DNA of 55,417 nucleotides from Bacteroidales bacterium. Lineage in GTDB: Bacteria > Bacteroidota > Bacteroidia > Bacteroidales > UBA3663. The stretch covers positions 1 through 55,417 of the forward strand of contig JAILKE010000058.1 in assembly GCA_024694125.1 (NCBI GenBank). Direction: 5' to 3'. The notes below the pieces were generated by a model. That model saw only the letters and a list, made by a program, of their open reading frames with translations, did not search any database and was not told the DNA's origin. This document shows, piece after piece, positions 25,664-34,058 of this stretch. Numbering within the stretch: position 1 is the stretch's first letter; the number at the start of each line of letters is the position of its first letter. The translations under genes and the position numbers were made by a program.

Positions 25664-26362
25664 TTAAAAGTGATTCTGATTATGACACTCGAAGCATCTC
25701 TCCTTGAAACTGAAGGTGATGCTGAGCATCAGTTGGCCAATCCAGTCGGTATTGATGGGCGATGAGGTGCCCATCCGGTATGGATCGACAAATCCGTCCA
25801 GGTCATCGCCGAAGCACTTGCTCCAGATGCCTGTCAGTTGCATATCCCAGCGTGGAGCCATCTTCCACTTGATACCTGCGCCGATGGGCCAGGTCAAGAT
25901 GCTGCTGCGCTCACTGCTGCCTGTGCTGCTGCCCGATGCCTGCCCGAAGCCGATACCTGTGGTCAGGAAGGGTGCAATGCGATGTTTCTCGCGATAGTCC
26001 GAACCCCATCCGTAGTTCCAGAACGTGAACTCGGGACGCATCACTACCTGCCAGCACTTGCGGTCGAAACTCCACGTCTGTCCACCCAGTGTCACGTAGT
26101 CGAAGTCGCGGCTATCGCCCTTGACATGATGCAGGTTCAGATCGACCGCTACAGCCCAACGCAGATTGGGGTTGTAGCGCCAGGTCAGGCTCCATGCTGC
26201 CTGCGGGTCGTAGATGGCGCTGGCCCGATTGACATCGCCGTAAGTCCAGCTCATACCCACCCCTGGACCAATCTCGTACAGATACTCAGCCTCCTGCGCA
26301 CTGAGGCGGCAGAAGCCGTGGCACGTGGCCCAAAGGAGTATCAGTATCAATGTTCGTCTCAT
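25664..26362 (-). CDS. DUF6089 outer-membrane beta-barrel protein
   Basis: The 232 residues begin with a signal peptide (LILILLWATCHGFCRLSAQ) followed by strands of a small barrel: YEIGPGVGMSWTYGDVN, RYNPNLRWAVAVDLNLHHV, and FTTGIGFGQ-like segments ending MLSITFSFKERCF. The DUF6089 family regularly precedes uppS-bamA in Bacteroidota. Its role is unknown but the location suggests envelope assembly. The C-terminus has an extra ECHNQNHF tail beyond the last strand. Its stop is adjacent to the uppS start. Confidence 0.8.
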   Translation of the reverse strand: MRRTLILILLWATCHGFCRLSAQEAEYLYEIGPGVGMSWTYGDVNRASAIYDPQAAWSLTWRYNPNLRWAVAVDLNLHHVKGDSRDFDYVTLGGQTWSFDRKCWQVVMRPEFTFWNYGWGSDYREKHRIAPFLTTGIGFGQASGSSTGSSERSSILTWPIGAGIKWKMAPRWDMQLTGIWSKCFGDDLDGFVDPYRMGTSSPINTDWIGQLMLSITFSFKERCFECHNQNHF

Positions 26363-26426
26363 AGTACAGTCAGGGTGGGGTTAGGTGATATTGGGCTCAA
26401 CAACAAGTCCAGAAGGGAAGGCCGAA

Positions 26427-27974
26427 TCAACGACGCTGTCGGGTGCAGAGGCTGACCAGTTGGCCCGCAACGACGTGGCTCACCTGGTTGCCCTTGCGAT
26501 TGGTGCCGCCCATCATGTAGATGGTGTAGTCGGCAGGGTTGTAGAAAGCTGAACCACCGGCGAAGGTTTCGATGTCGAACAGGTCGGCGTACTGCAGATA
26601 ATCGTACTCCAGATTGCGCCAGCTGACGCCGTAGTTCTCGCTGTAGTAGAGCGTGTCCGAACCGAGGCCGTTGTCCTGCTGGCCTACATGCAGTATCCAG
26701 AAGGAATCGGGATTGTCCACATCGAGCGTATATCGTACGATGGTAGCACCCTGCTGCTTGGGCAGACTGCCCTGGGTGAACTCCGCCCACTGTGTGCCGT
26801 CACATATCCAGGTGGCTGCGGTCAGGCTGCCGTCGGCCCTGACACCGCCAGTCACGTTGAGACGCGAACAACTGCTGCCCTTGGTCGGGCTGGCAGCTAC
26901 GGCGATGGGACGGCTGTATCCGTGTATAGGGAAAGTGGCAGGGACGATGCTGGTGCTGACGCCATCGACCACGAGGGTATCAAGCGTCCAGGTCGTGCCG
27001 TCGGTCGAGGCAGCGAACTGCAGGGTATCGGCGTGATCGACGATGGCACAGAGGTGCTCGGCGCCGCTCTTGCGTCCGGCCAGCTGTATGCCCAGCACAT
27101 TGACGAAAGTGAAGTCGCTCGAGGCATTGGCCCAGACCTTACCGTCGGTGCTGCAGAGCAATGCTCCATTGCTGCCCACGGCATAGAGGCTGTTGCGCCA
27201 GTTGAGCAGACTGCCCAGGTCAACCGTGGCAGGGGCGCTGACCGAAGTGGCTGCACTCCATTCACTCACGTCGCCCGACAGGCAGGAGGTACGTACGTAC
27301 TGCGAACCGTCGGTCATCGTGGTGTACCAGTAGAGTGAATCGGCTATGGTATCGACGCGCTGGTCGGCAACGTCGGTCATGTCGAAGAGGTCCTGGGCTG
27401 CATAGTGCCAGGCAATGGTATCGGTCAACACCTGGTGCACATTGATCTTCATGAAGTAATTCTTCTTGGTGAATCCATCGTAGGCAGTCACCTCGATGCG
27501 GGTCACTGCATAGTCGTCGAACCAGATAATCTGCGTATCGGCATAGTTGGTGCAGTTCTGCAACTGGAGCGAGTCATCGTACTGATAGACCATCACGGCC
27601 GATGGGGAGGAGTAACTCAAGGTCACCTTGATGGAATCGGGTATGCTGCTGAGGGGCAGTGAATCGGGATTGAAGATGATGCCGGGTTCGAGCACATTGT
27701 AGGTGTCATCGTCGGTATCGTCCTCCCACAACTGACGGGTACTCTCAATCAGCTCGGGGTCGCTGACGCCGAGATGATCGATGGTGAATGAATAGCTGGA
27801 GAGGCTGCTGCACACGTTGGTGTTGGTACCCAACGTCACAGAGGAAATAAGCGCATTGTGATAGTCATTGACGACGGTCTCTGACTCGTTGTCATCCCAA
27901 CAACCGGTGCACACACCAACCGTGACGACGGCGGCGAGGAGCAGATGGGATATTTCGTTTTTGCGTAGATTCAT
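26427..27974 (-). CDS. DUF6242 lipoprotein
   Basis: The 515 residues have a lipoprotein signal (SHLLLAAVVTVGVCTGC, lipobox CTGC). The N-terminal domain holds the family pattern SYSFTIDHLGVSDPELI and an early DSLPLSSIPDSIKV segment. The C-terminal two thirds look like a beta-propeller, with repeated W-x-strand units (SNGALLCSTDGKVWANAS, LQFAASTDGTTWTLDTL, LYYSENYGVSWRNLEYDY). The function is unknown, with likely surface or periplasmic exposure. It lies 64 bases upstream of DUF6089 and may start the operon. A TATCTTCG -7-like element is at 27997-28004. Confidence 0.8.
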   Translation of the reverse strand: MNLRKNEISHLLLAAVVTVGVCTGCWDDNESETVVNDYHNALISSVTLGTNTNVCSSLSSYSFTIDHLGVSDPELIESTRQLWEDDTDDDTYNVLEPGIIFNPDSLPLSSIPDSIKVTLSYSSPSAVMVYQYDDSLQLQNCTNYADTQIIWFDDYAVTRIEVTAYDGFTKKNYFMKINVHQVLTDTIAWHYAAQDLFDMTDVADQRVDTIADSLYWYTTMTDGSQYVRTSCLSGDVSEWSAATSVSAPATVDLGSLLNWRNSLYAVGSNGALLCSTDGKVWANASSDFTFVNVLGIQLAGRKSGAEHLCAIVDHADTLQFAASTDGTTWTLDTLVVDGVSTSIVPATFPIHGYSRPIAVAASPTKGSSCSRLNVTGGVRADGSLTAATWICDGTQWAEFTQGSLPKQQGATIVRYTLDVDNPDSFWILHVGQQDNGLGSDTLYYSENYGVSWRNLEYDYLQYADLFDIETFAGGSAFYNPADYTIYMMGGTNRKGNQVSHVVAGQLVSLCTRQRR

Positions 27975-28121
27975 TATTAAACAAAATTTGCGGGTGCGAA
28001 GATAATGATTTTTTGCGACATAAATTCTTTTAAAGAGGTATATTTATGATATTTTAGCGCTTTTTATACCGCTTTTTCGTTTTTTTTAGATTTTTACAAT
28101 AGTTTTTGTCCGTTTTTTCAG

Positions 28122-28129
28122 TATCTTTG
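28122..28129 (+). promoter_or_regulatory. -7 element of prmC
   Basis: TATCTTTG is a perfect TAnnTTTG, 28 bases before ATG 28158. The upstream T-rich stretch has TTTTTG at 28104-28109, closer than the usual 20 bases, so the -33 box is uncertain. Confidence 0.55.
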
Positions 28130-28157
28130 CGCCTGCTCTTCACCAACATCACTCGCT

Positions 28158-29159
28158 ATGCAACACACGATTCAGCTCCTTCGGGATGCACTCTCTACTC
28201 AATACGATGCACGGGAGGTCAAGGCCCAGATACGCCTGCTGCTGGAGGAGGTCTGCGGCCTCTCGTACACGCAGATAGTGATGGCCGACTACCGCTCGGT
28301 CACACCCGATCAGCGTGAGCGGTTAGCTCGTTGCGCAGAACCTCTGTCACGGGGCATTCCGGTGCAGCAGGTGCTGGGATATGCGTGGTTCAGAGGACGT
28401 CGTTTCGGGGTCAATGAACACGTCCTGATACCCCGTCCTGAGACGGCGGAACTGGTCGATCTCATCGTGTCGGATTTCGCCGCAAAAGAGGTCGCAGAAC
28501 CTGTGGATAAGCCTGTGCATAACCCCGTGGAAAATGGGGCGGACAACCCTCTTGATAACTCTGTTTATAACCTGCTTGACATCGGCACAGGCAGCGGCTG
28601 TATTGCCCTGTCATTGGCAGCAGATATAAACAGGTCGTTGATAACTGCAGCGGACATATCAACCGATGCGTTGATAACTGCTGAAAACAACACCAAGTCA
28701 TTGGGCATCAATAATGTGCGGTTCGTACAGGCAGACATTCTGAAGGAGGCTACGGAGGACTTCTGCACAGAGTTATCCACACTACCTGGGGATAATGATG
28801 AAGTACCTACTGCTCCACGGTCAGCACAGTACGACGCGATTGTGAGCAATCCTCCGTACATCTGCCAACGTGAACGTGTGGATATGTCGGCCAATGTGCT
28901 GGACCACGAGCCCCACCTGGCGCTCTTTGTGCCTGACTCCGACCCGCTGCTTTTCTACCGCACCATTGGTCAATATGCCTTGCGTCACTTGCGCCCCGGC
29001 GGTCGGCTGTACTTCGAGATCAATGTGGCCTATGGCGCCGAGACCTGCGACCTGCTCCGATCGCTCGGCTATACCGAGGTGGAACTGCGCCAAGACATGG
29101 AGGGTCGCGACCGAATGGTGAGGGCGAGGCTTGATAATAGGGATATAATACCCTTGTAA
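28158..29159 (+). CDS. prmC: Peptide chain release factor glutamine methyltransferase
   Basis: The 333 residues belong to the HemK/PrmC family that methylates the GGQ glutamine of release factors. An N-terminal helical domain is followed by LIPRPETAELVD, the SAM motif LLDIGTGSGCIALSLA, and the catalytic NPPY in IVSNPPYICQRER. It is longer than usual (about 280). Extra residues lie at about 113-133, a Pro/Val/Asn/Asp repeat (VDKPVHNPVENGADNPLDN), and at about 207-223 before the NPPY block. Both inserts are encoded by DNA rich in TGTGGATAA/TTATCCACA-like motifs. It starts a set with recX and comF. Confidence 0.93.
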   Translation: MQHTIQLLRDALSTQYDAREVKAQIRLLLEEVCGLSYTQIVMADYRSVTPDQRERLARCAEPLSRGIPVQQVLGYAWFRGRRFGVNEHVLIPRPETAELVDLIVSDFAAKEVAEPVDKPVHNPVENGADNPLDNSVYNLLDIGTGSGCIALSLAADINRSLITAADISTDALITAENNTKSLGINNVRFVQADILKEATEDFCTELSTLPGDNDEVPTAPRSAQYDAIVSNPPYICQRERVDMSANVLDHEPHLALFVPDSDPLLFYRTIGQYALRHLRPGGRLYFEINVAYGAETCDLLRSLGYTEVELRQDMEGRDRMVRARLDNRDIIPL

Positions 29160-29223
29160 TACCCTCCGCAATCTCAAACACCTCACAATTTCACAACCCA
29201 ATAACCTAACCCCACAACTCAAC

Positions 29224-29700
29224 ATGGACTACCAACAAGCATTGAACCGGGCTGCGGCCTATTGCAGCCGAGCCGAAAGAGCCCCTCGCGACGTAGAGCA
29301 GAAACTGCACGATTGGGAGGTGGACGAGGCCGACATCGAGCGGGTGATGGAGTACTTGCGCCGCGAACGGTTCCTGGATGACGAACGGTTCGTACACGCC
29401 TTCATCAACGACAAATATACTTACGAACGTTGGGGCAGGATCAAGATAACCTATGCCTTGAGGCAGAAAGGATATTCGGGCAGTATCGTCTCCAATATGC
29501 TGGACGATGTCATTGAGCCCGAACATTACGCCGAGACCCTGACCGAACTGATGCGCGGCAAGATGCGCGGCATGCATCGACCCCTGTCACCTGCCGACCG
29601 CATGAAACTGTGCCGATTTGCTGCCCAGAGGGGGTTCGAAGGCGATGTTACGTCGTCCGTCCTGCGCCGGTTGAATGTAGCTGATGACGATGACCTATGA
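29224..29700 (+). CDS. recX: RecX regulatory protein
   Basis: The 158 residues form three-helix RecX repeats: ALNRAAAYCSRAERAPRDVE, VMEYLRRERFLDDERFVHAF, and YTYERWGRIKITYALRQKG. RecX limits RecA filament growth. The length is normal. The stop overlaps the comF start (ATGA at 29697-29700), showing translational coupling. recA is not in the window. Confidence 0.92.
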   Translation: MDYQQALNRAAAYCSRAERAPRDVEQKLHDWEVDEADIERVMEYLRRERFLDDERFVHAFINDKYTYERWGRIKITYALRQKGYSGSIVSNMLDDVIEPEHYAETLTELMRGKMRGMHRPLSPADRMKLCRFAAQRGFEGDVTSSVLRRLNVADDDDL

Positions 29701-30341
29701 GGTGTGCCTGTTGTGACCGCGTGTTCGAGGGAGATGGGTTGGAGATCTGCCCCGATTGTCTGAAGGGGCTCCAGTTGGGCGGCAATCCCAACAGAGACAA
29801 TCTGTTGAGCCTGTTCTTGTGCGGCCGAATCAAGTACCGGTACGCTGCATCGCTGGCGGCCTACGAACCACAGAACCACCTGTCGGAACTGTTGCGCATG
29901 GCCAAATACGGCAATCGTCCTCGCATCAATTCCTGTCTGACTCGCTTGCTGGCGGAGCGCTGCAATCCCGTACATTGGCCCGGAGACATTGATGCCATCA
30001 TCCCTGTCCCCATTCACTGGCGCCGTCTGTTGCGCCGTGGGTACAATCAGGTTACTCCGATAGCCGATACCCTGTCCGAGATGTGGCATGTGCCCGTGTG
30101 GAATGACGTGCTGCTGCGCCGACACTTCGCCGCGTCGCAAGTGGGTCATACCTGGCAGGACCGATATGATCACCAACGTGCCTCGCTACGCGTCAGCCAC
30201 ATCGACCGTCTCCGGGGTCGACATCTGTTGCTGGTCGATGATATATGCACCACGGGCGCAACCCTGCTGGCGGCTGCTGAACGCCTGCTCGAAGTGCCCG
30301 GTGTGCAGGTCTCGTTCATCACGCTGGGCAAAGCCATCTGA
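29697..30341 (+). CDS. comF: ComF-family phosphoribosyltransferase-like protein
   Basis: The 214 residues have an N-terminal zinc-ribbon (CACCDRVF then CPDCLKG), a double-zinc domain of ComF/GntX proteins. A PRTase fold follows with IIPVPIHWRRLLRRGYNQ and the PRPP-like loop LLLVDDICTTGATL. ComF is needed for DNA uptake in competent bacteria, while elsewhere its role is unclear. It is translationally coupled to recX. Confidence 0.9.
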   Translation: MRCACCDRVFEGDGLEICPDCLKGLQLGGNPNRDNLLSLFLCGRIKYRYAASLAAYEPQNHLSELLRMAKYGNRPRINSCLTRLLAERCNPVHWPGDIDAIIPVPIHWRRLLRRGYNQVTPIADTLSEMWHVPVWNDVLLRRHFAASQVGHTWQDRYDHQRASLRVSHIDRLRGRHLLLVDDICTTGATLLAAAERLLEVPGVQVSFITLGKAI

Positions 30342-30528
30342 AGGCTGCCCGAAGGATGGGGTAACGGGACTGTCCGCGGGACGGTAAAACGGCATCGGAC
30401 AAGAAAAACCTTAACTCATAAACCATTAAAGTTTCAATGCCGGGAACCAAAAAGCGAAATATTGATGTATATTTGCACAACTAAGTGAAAAAATGCTGCA
30501 TATTGGGCGATAATTGGCAAAAAATCAT

Positions 30529-30536
30529 TATCTTTG
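30529..30536 (+). promoter_or_regulatory. -7 element of pyrE
   Basis: TATCTTTG is a perfect TAnnTTTG, 41 bases before ATG 30578. A TTGGG at 30503-30507 is 23 bases upstream and a poor -33 candidate. Confidence 0.5.
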
Positions 30537-30577
30537 CGCACAATTCAAGATATTGTACAAAAAAATCACCATACAAA

Positions 30578-31213
30578 ATGAAATCGATCGAAAGTCTCGT
30601 CGCAGAGAAACTTATGGCTATCAAGGCCGTCAAACTCCAGCCGTCTAACCCTTTCACCTGGGCATCAGGTTGGCATTCTCCCATCTATTGTGATAACCGC
30701 AAGACCCTCGCCTATCCCGAGGTGCGTACCATCATCAAGACTGGCCTGGTTAGTACCATACAGCGCATGTATGGCGGCAAGATCGATGCCATCGCAGGCG
30801 TAGCAACTGGAGCCATCGCACAGGGTGCCCTGGTGGCAGATGCTCTGGGCGTGCCTTTCCTCTATGTCCGTTCGGCTCCCAAGGATCACGGTATGGGCAA
30901 CCTCATCGAGGGTGAGGTGCACGAGGGCTGGAATGTCGTAGTGGTCGAAGACTTGATCTCGACCGGTATGTCGTCGCTCAAGGCTGTCGCTGCTCTGCGC
31001 GATGCCAAGGTCAATGTGCTCGGTATGGTGGCTATCTTCACCTATCAGTTCCCTCAGGCGCAGCAGGCATTCGCCGAAGCAGGCGTTGAGCTTACTACCC
31101 TGTCGAACTACTCTGCCCTGATCTCGGAGGCTGCTGAGTTGAACTACATCAAACCAGCCGAGATCGAGGTGCTCCAACAGTGGCGCGCAAATCCAAGCGA
31201 ATGGAAAAAGTGA
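30578..31213 (+). CDS. pyrE: Orotate phosphoribosyltransferase
   Basis: The 211 residues start at MKSIESLVAEKL. The upstream ATG at 30494 is rejected because it precedes the promoter. Motifs are LQPSNPFTWASGWHSPIYCD, IAGVATGAIAQGALVAD and the PRPP loop VVVVEDLISTGMSS. The enzyme makes OMP from orotate in pyrimidine synthesis. The order pyrE, SRPBCC protein, argH is common in Bacteroidales. Confidence 0.94.
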   Translation: MKSIESLVAEKLMAIKAVKLQPSNPFTWASGWHSPIYCDNRKTLAYPEVRTIIKTGLVSTIQRMYGGKIDAIAGVATGAIAQGALVADALGVPFLYVRSAPKDHGMGNLIEGEVHEGWNVVVVEDLISTGMSSLKAVAALRDAKVNVLGMVAIFTYQFPQAQQAFAEAGVELTTLSNYSALISEAAELNYIKPAEIEVLQQWRANPSEWKK

Positions 31214-31466
31214 ATTAAGCAAACAAGGTTTGCGCTAAAAGCAAATAAATTTGCACTAATAGTTCGCGTTGCTCACGCTAAAAGCAAACAAGTTTGCGCT
31301 AAAAGTTCGCTTCGCTCACGCTAATGTTTGCGAAAAGTGAAAACGGTTTAACGTGGAATAGCGCGAACGAAGTGAGCTTTTAGTGTGAACGCAGTGAACT
31401 TTTATCGTTCGCCCAGCGAACATTTAGTTATGTTTGCCCAGAGCAAACATTTAGTTAAAAAGTTAT
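31214..31466. repeat. GCAAACAAGTTTGC / TTCGCTTCGCTCACGC repeat cluster
   Basis: Repeated palindromic units (GCAAACAAGTTTGCGCTAAAAG, and GTTCGC-GCTCACGCTAA) fill the pyrE to SRPBCC gap, with inverted versions (AGCGCGAACGAAGTGAGC) in the right half. No coding signal was seen. Confidence 0.6.
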
Positions 31467-31925
31467 ATGGCTCGTTACGAAAGTAAGATTAAGATTGTCA
31501 ATGCTTTGCAGGAGAACGTCTATAACCGTTTTGCTGACCTCAGTACCCTGCAGGCAATGAAAGAGAATATGCCCGCCGAACTCAAGCAGCAGATTCGCGC
31601 CAAGATAGACGAACAGGGTCAGGGCAAGGTATCGGTGTCCGACTTCCATTTTGATACAGATACGGCTCAATTCAAGGTCAATGGTATGCAGGCCTGTATC
31701 CGCATCGTCGAACGGGAGGAACCTAAGTGCGTCAAGTTCAGCGCCGACAATTCGCCCGTCCCAGTCACTATCTGGATTCAGATGTTGCCCGAATCGGCCT
31801 ATCAGACCAAGATCCGTGTTACCATGGACATCGACATCCCCTTCTACCTCCGTCCTATGGTCGGTAACAAACTCGAGGGTGCTGCCGATATGATAGCAGA
31901 GGCTCTCACCCGGATACCTTATTGA
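31467..31925 (+). CDS. SRPBCC-fold protein
   Basis: The 152 residues have no signal peptide. The pattern is that of a small START/Bet v1-like protein: an opening strand YESKIKIVNALQENVYNRF, then LSTLQAMKE, central strands (VSVSDFHFDTDTAQFKV, CIRIVEREEPKCVKF) and a long C-terminal helix (LEGAADMIAEALTRIPY). Ligand unknown. Relatives are conserved between pyrE and argH in Bacteroidales, so it likely has a housekeeping role. Confidence 0.75.
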   Translation: MARYESKIKIVNALQENVYNRFADLSTLQAMKENMPAELKQQIRAKIDEQGQGKVSVSDFHFDTDTAQFKVNGMQACIRIVEREEPKCVKFSADNSPVPVTIWIQMLPESAYQTKIRVTMDIDIPFYLRPMVGNKLEGAADMIAEALTRIPY

Positions 31926-32003
31926 GGGTAAAGAGTAAAGAGTAAAGGGTAATGAGAGGAGGACAATGACCACTCCTGACTAACCAACCAAACAACAACC
32001 ATT

Positions 32004-33335
32004 ATGAAACTTTGGGAAAAATCCGTACAGGTCGATAAAGACATCGAGAAATATACCATCGGCCGCGACCGCGAGATGGACCTCTACCTGGCACCATTCG
32101 ATGTGTTGGGTTCAATGGCCCACATCACAATGCTGGAGAGCATCGGACTGCTGAAAGCTGACGAGCTCAAAGTGTTGTTGGCCGAACTCAAAAACATCTA
32201 TGCCGATGCCGTGGCTGGCCGCTTCGTGATCGAAGAGGGCATAGAGGACGTCCACAGCCAGGTCGAACTGCTGCTGACACGCCGTCTGGGTGATATCGGC
32301 AAGAAGATTCACTCTGGCCGTAGCCGCAATGACCAGGTACTCGTTGACCTGAAACTCTATATGCGTCACGCACTGAAAGAGGTCACTGAGAGCGTCAAGA
32401 CTCTCTTCGATATGTTGCAGGAACAGAGCGAACGGTACAAGGATGTATTGATGCCCGGATATACTCACTTGCAGGTCGCCATGCCATCCAGTTTCGGTCT
32501 GTGGTTTGGTGCCTATGCCGAGAGTCTGGTCGATGACCTGATGGTACTCCAATCGGCCTACAAGGTTGTCAATCGCAATCCTCTTGGTTCGGCTGCCGGT
32601 TATGGATCGAGCTTCCCGCTCGACCGACAGATGACGACTGACCTGCTGGGCTTCGACTCGATGGACTACAATGTGGTCTATGCGCAGATGGGTCGCGGCA
32701 AGACCGAACGCATCGTGGCACAGGCCCTGGGCGGCATCGCTGCTACGGTATCCAAGTTGGCTTTTGATGCCTGTATGTTTTCAAGCCAGAACTTCGGGTT
32801 CATCAAGTTGCACGATGCCTTCACGACCGGTTCGTCGATCATGCCGCACAAGAAGAATCCTGACGTCTTCGAATTGACTCGCGCCAAGTGCAACCGCATC
32901 CAGGCTGTGCCGCAGGAGATAATGATGATATGCAACAATCTGCCGTCGGGTTACTTCCGTGACCTGCAAATCATCAAGGAGGTCTTCCTCCCGACGTTCG
33001 ACGAACTGCGCGACATCCTGCGTATGGTCACCATGATGATGCAGCATATCACGGTCAATGACCACATTCTCCAAGATTCGAGGTACGACCTGATGTTCTC
33101 CGTCGAGGAGGTCAACCGCCTGGCATCGGAGGGAATGCCTTTCCGTGATGCCTACAAGAAAGTGGGTCTCGACATCGAGGCAGGCAAGTTCCAGCCGGTC
33201 AAGGAGGTGCACCACACGCATCCTGGTAGCATAGGTAACCTATGTACCGAACAGATCAAGGCGCTGATGGACGATGTGCTGGCAGGCTTCCACTTTGACA
33301 AGGTTGATGATGCAGTGGCCCGTCTCGTCAAATAA
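32004..33335 (+). CDS. argH: Argininosuccinate lyase
   Basis: The 443 residues have the fumarase/aspartase-family signature GSSIMPHKKNPD (about 276-287) and the argH motifs KIHSGRSRNDQ and MPGYTHLQVAMPSS. It splits argininosuccinate to arginine and fumarate, the last step of arginine synthesis. An arginine-pathway partner, the succinylornithine carbamoyltransferase, lies at 43.3 kb. Length is close to the usual 450-460. Confidence 0.95.
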   Translation: MKLWEKSVQVDKDIEKYTIGRDREMDLYLAPFDVLGSMAHITMLESIGLLKADELKVLLAELKNIYADAVAGRFVIEEGIEDVHSQVELLLTRRLGDIGKKIHSGRSRNDQVLVDLKLYMRHALKEVTESVKTLFDMLQEQSERYKDVLMPGYTHLQVAMPSSFGLWFGAYAESLVDDLMVLQSAYKVVNRNPLGSAAGYGSSFPLDRQMTTDLLGFDSMDYNVVYAQMGRGKTERIVAQALGGIAATVSKLAFDACMFSSQNFGFIKLHDAFTTGSSIMPHKKNPDVFELTRAKCNRIQAVPQEIMMICNNLPSGYFRDLQIIKEVFLPTFDELRDILRMVTMMMQHITVNDHILQDSRYDLMFSVEEVNRLASEGMPFRDAYKKVGLDIEAGKFQPVKEVHHTHPGSIGNLCTEQIKALMDDVLAGFHFDKVDDAVARLVK

Positions 33336-33453
33336 GAATTTGCCCCATCCGGGCAATGAACGACTCCGGACCAGTTCCCCTGCGTCCGGAGTTGACGTAT
33401 TGCGCCGAGGGTTATCTCAGTGTGGCAGGACATCGGGCGCAATACTCCATACA

Positions 33454-33993
33454 TTGGCCCACTATCCACAGACCCTGTCCCGGATTCCGTTGGCATTGTC
33501 CCTGACATTGACCCTGACTCTGTTCACGGCGTGCGATGACGTGGCGCACGAGAGTCCCGTCCCTGCCGGAAGGGTACACTATACGTGCGATGTCCAGTTG
33601 GTCAACCTCGCCATGGAACAGGCGACAGACCAGGTGACGCTGGAGAGTCCCGGCGGTTATGTCCGCCTCTATGACCGCAATAAGATGCTGGCCACCGAGA
33701 GTTGGGGCACAGGCGGATTGCTGCTGGTGCACGGCATCATCTCGACCTCGTCGTACTATGCCTACGATCTCGCTTGTCCCTGGTGCTACCAGAACAATGG
33801 CCGTGGTTCGATCCATCAGTTGTCGGTCGATCCGGTTTCGCATTCTGCCTATTGTTCGGATTGTGAATCGGTGTTCGGCGCTGTCTTCTGGGGTTCACCT
33901 TCAGCAACGACAGGTCCTGCCAATGAAGAAGGTCTCCCTCTGCGACAGTATCATGCCACTCCTTCGGGCGACAAACTGATAGTGACCAACTGA
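33454..33993 (+). CDS. Rieske-like lipoprotein with four cysteines
   Basis: The frame is open from 33274, but no ATG follows the argH stop. I place the start at TTG 33454, where a lipoprotein signal begins (RIPLALSLTLTLTLFTAC). This is uncertain. The mature protein has a Rieske-type ending: AYDLACPWC, then YCSDCESVFGAVFWG and GPANEEGLPLRQYHA. The metal-binding pairs are C108-P-W-C111 and C134-S-D-C137. A classical Rieske centre has C-x-H and C-x-x-H, so both histidines appear to be replaced by cysteine, a rubredoxin-like set. Probably an envelope electron-transfer or metal-binding protein. Confidence 0.6.
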   Translation: MAHYPQTLSRIPLALSLTLTLTLFTACDDVAHESPVPAGRVHYTCDVQLVNLAMEQATDQVTLESPGGYVRLYDRNKMLATESWGTGGLLLVHGIISTSSYYAYDLACPWCYQNNGRGSIHQLSVDPVSHSAYCSDCESVFGAVFWGSPSATTGPANEEGLPLRQYHATPSGDKLIVTN

Positions 33994-34058
33994 TTGCGCC
34001 GAGCAGGTATGTAATAATTCCCGACATTGGCCGTTATAAATAAAAAAACATTGATACA

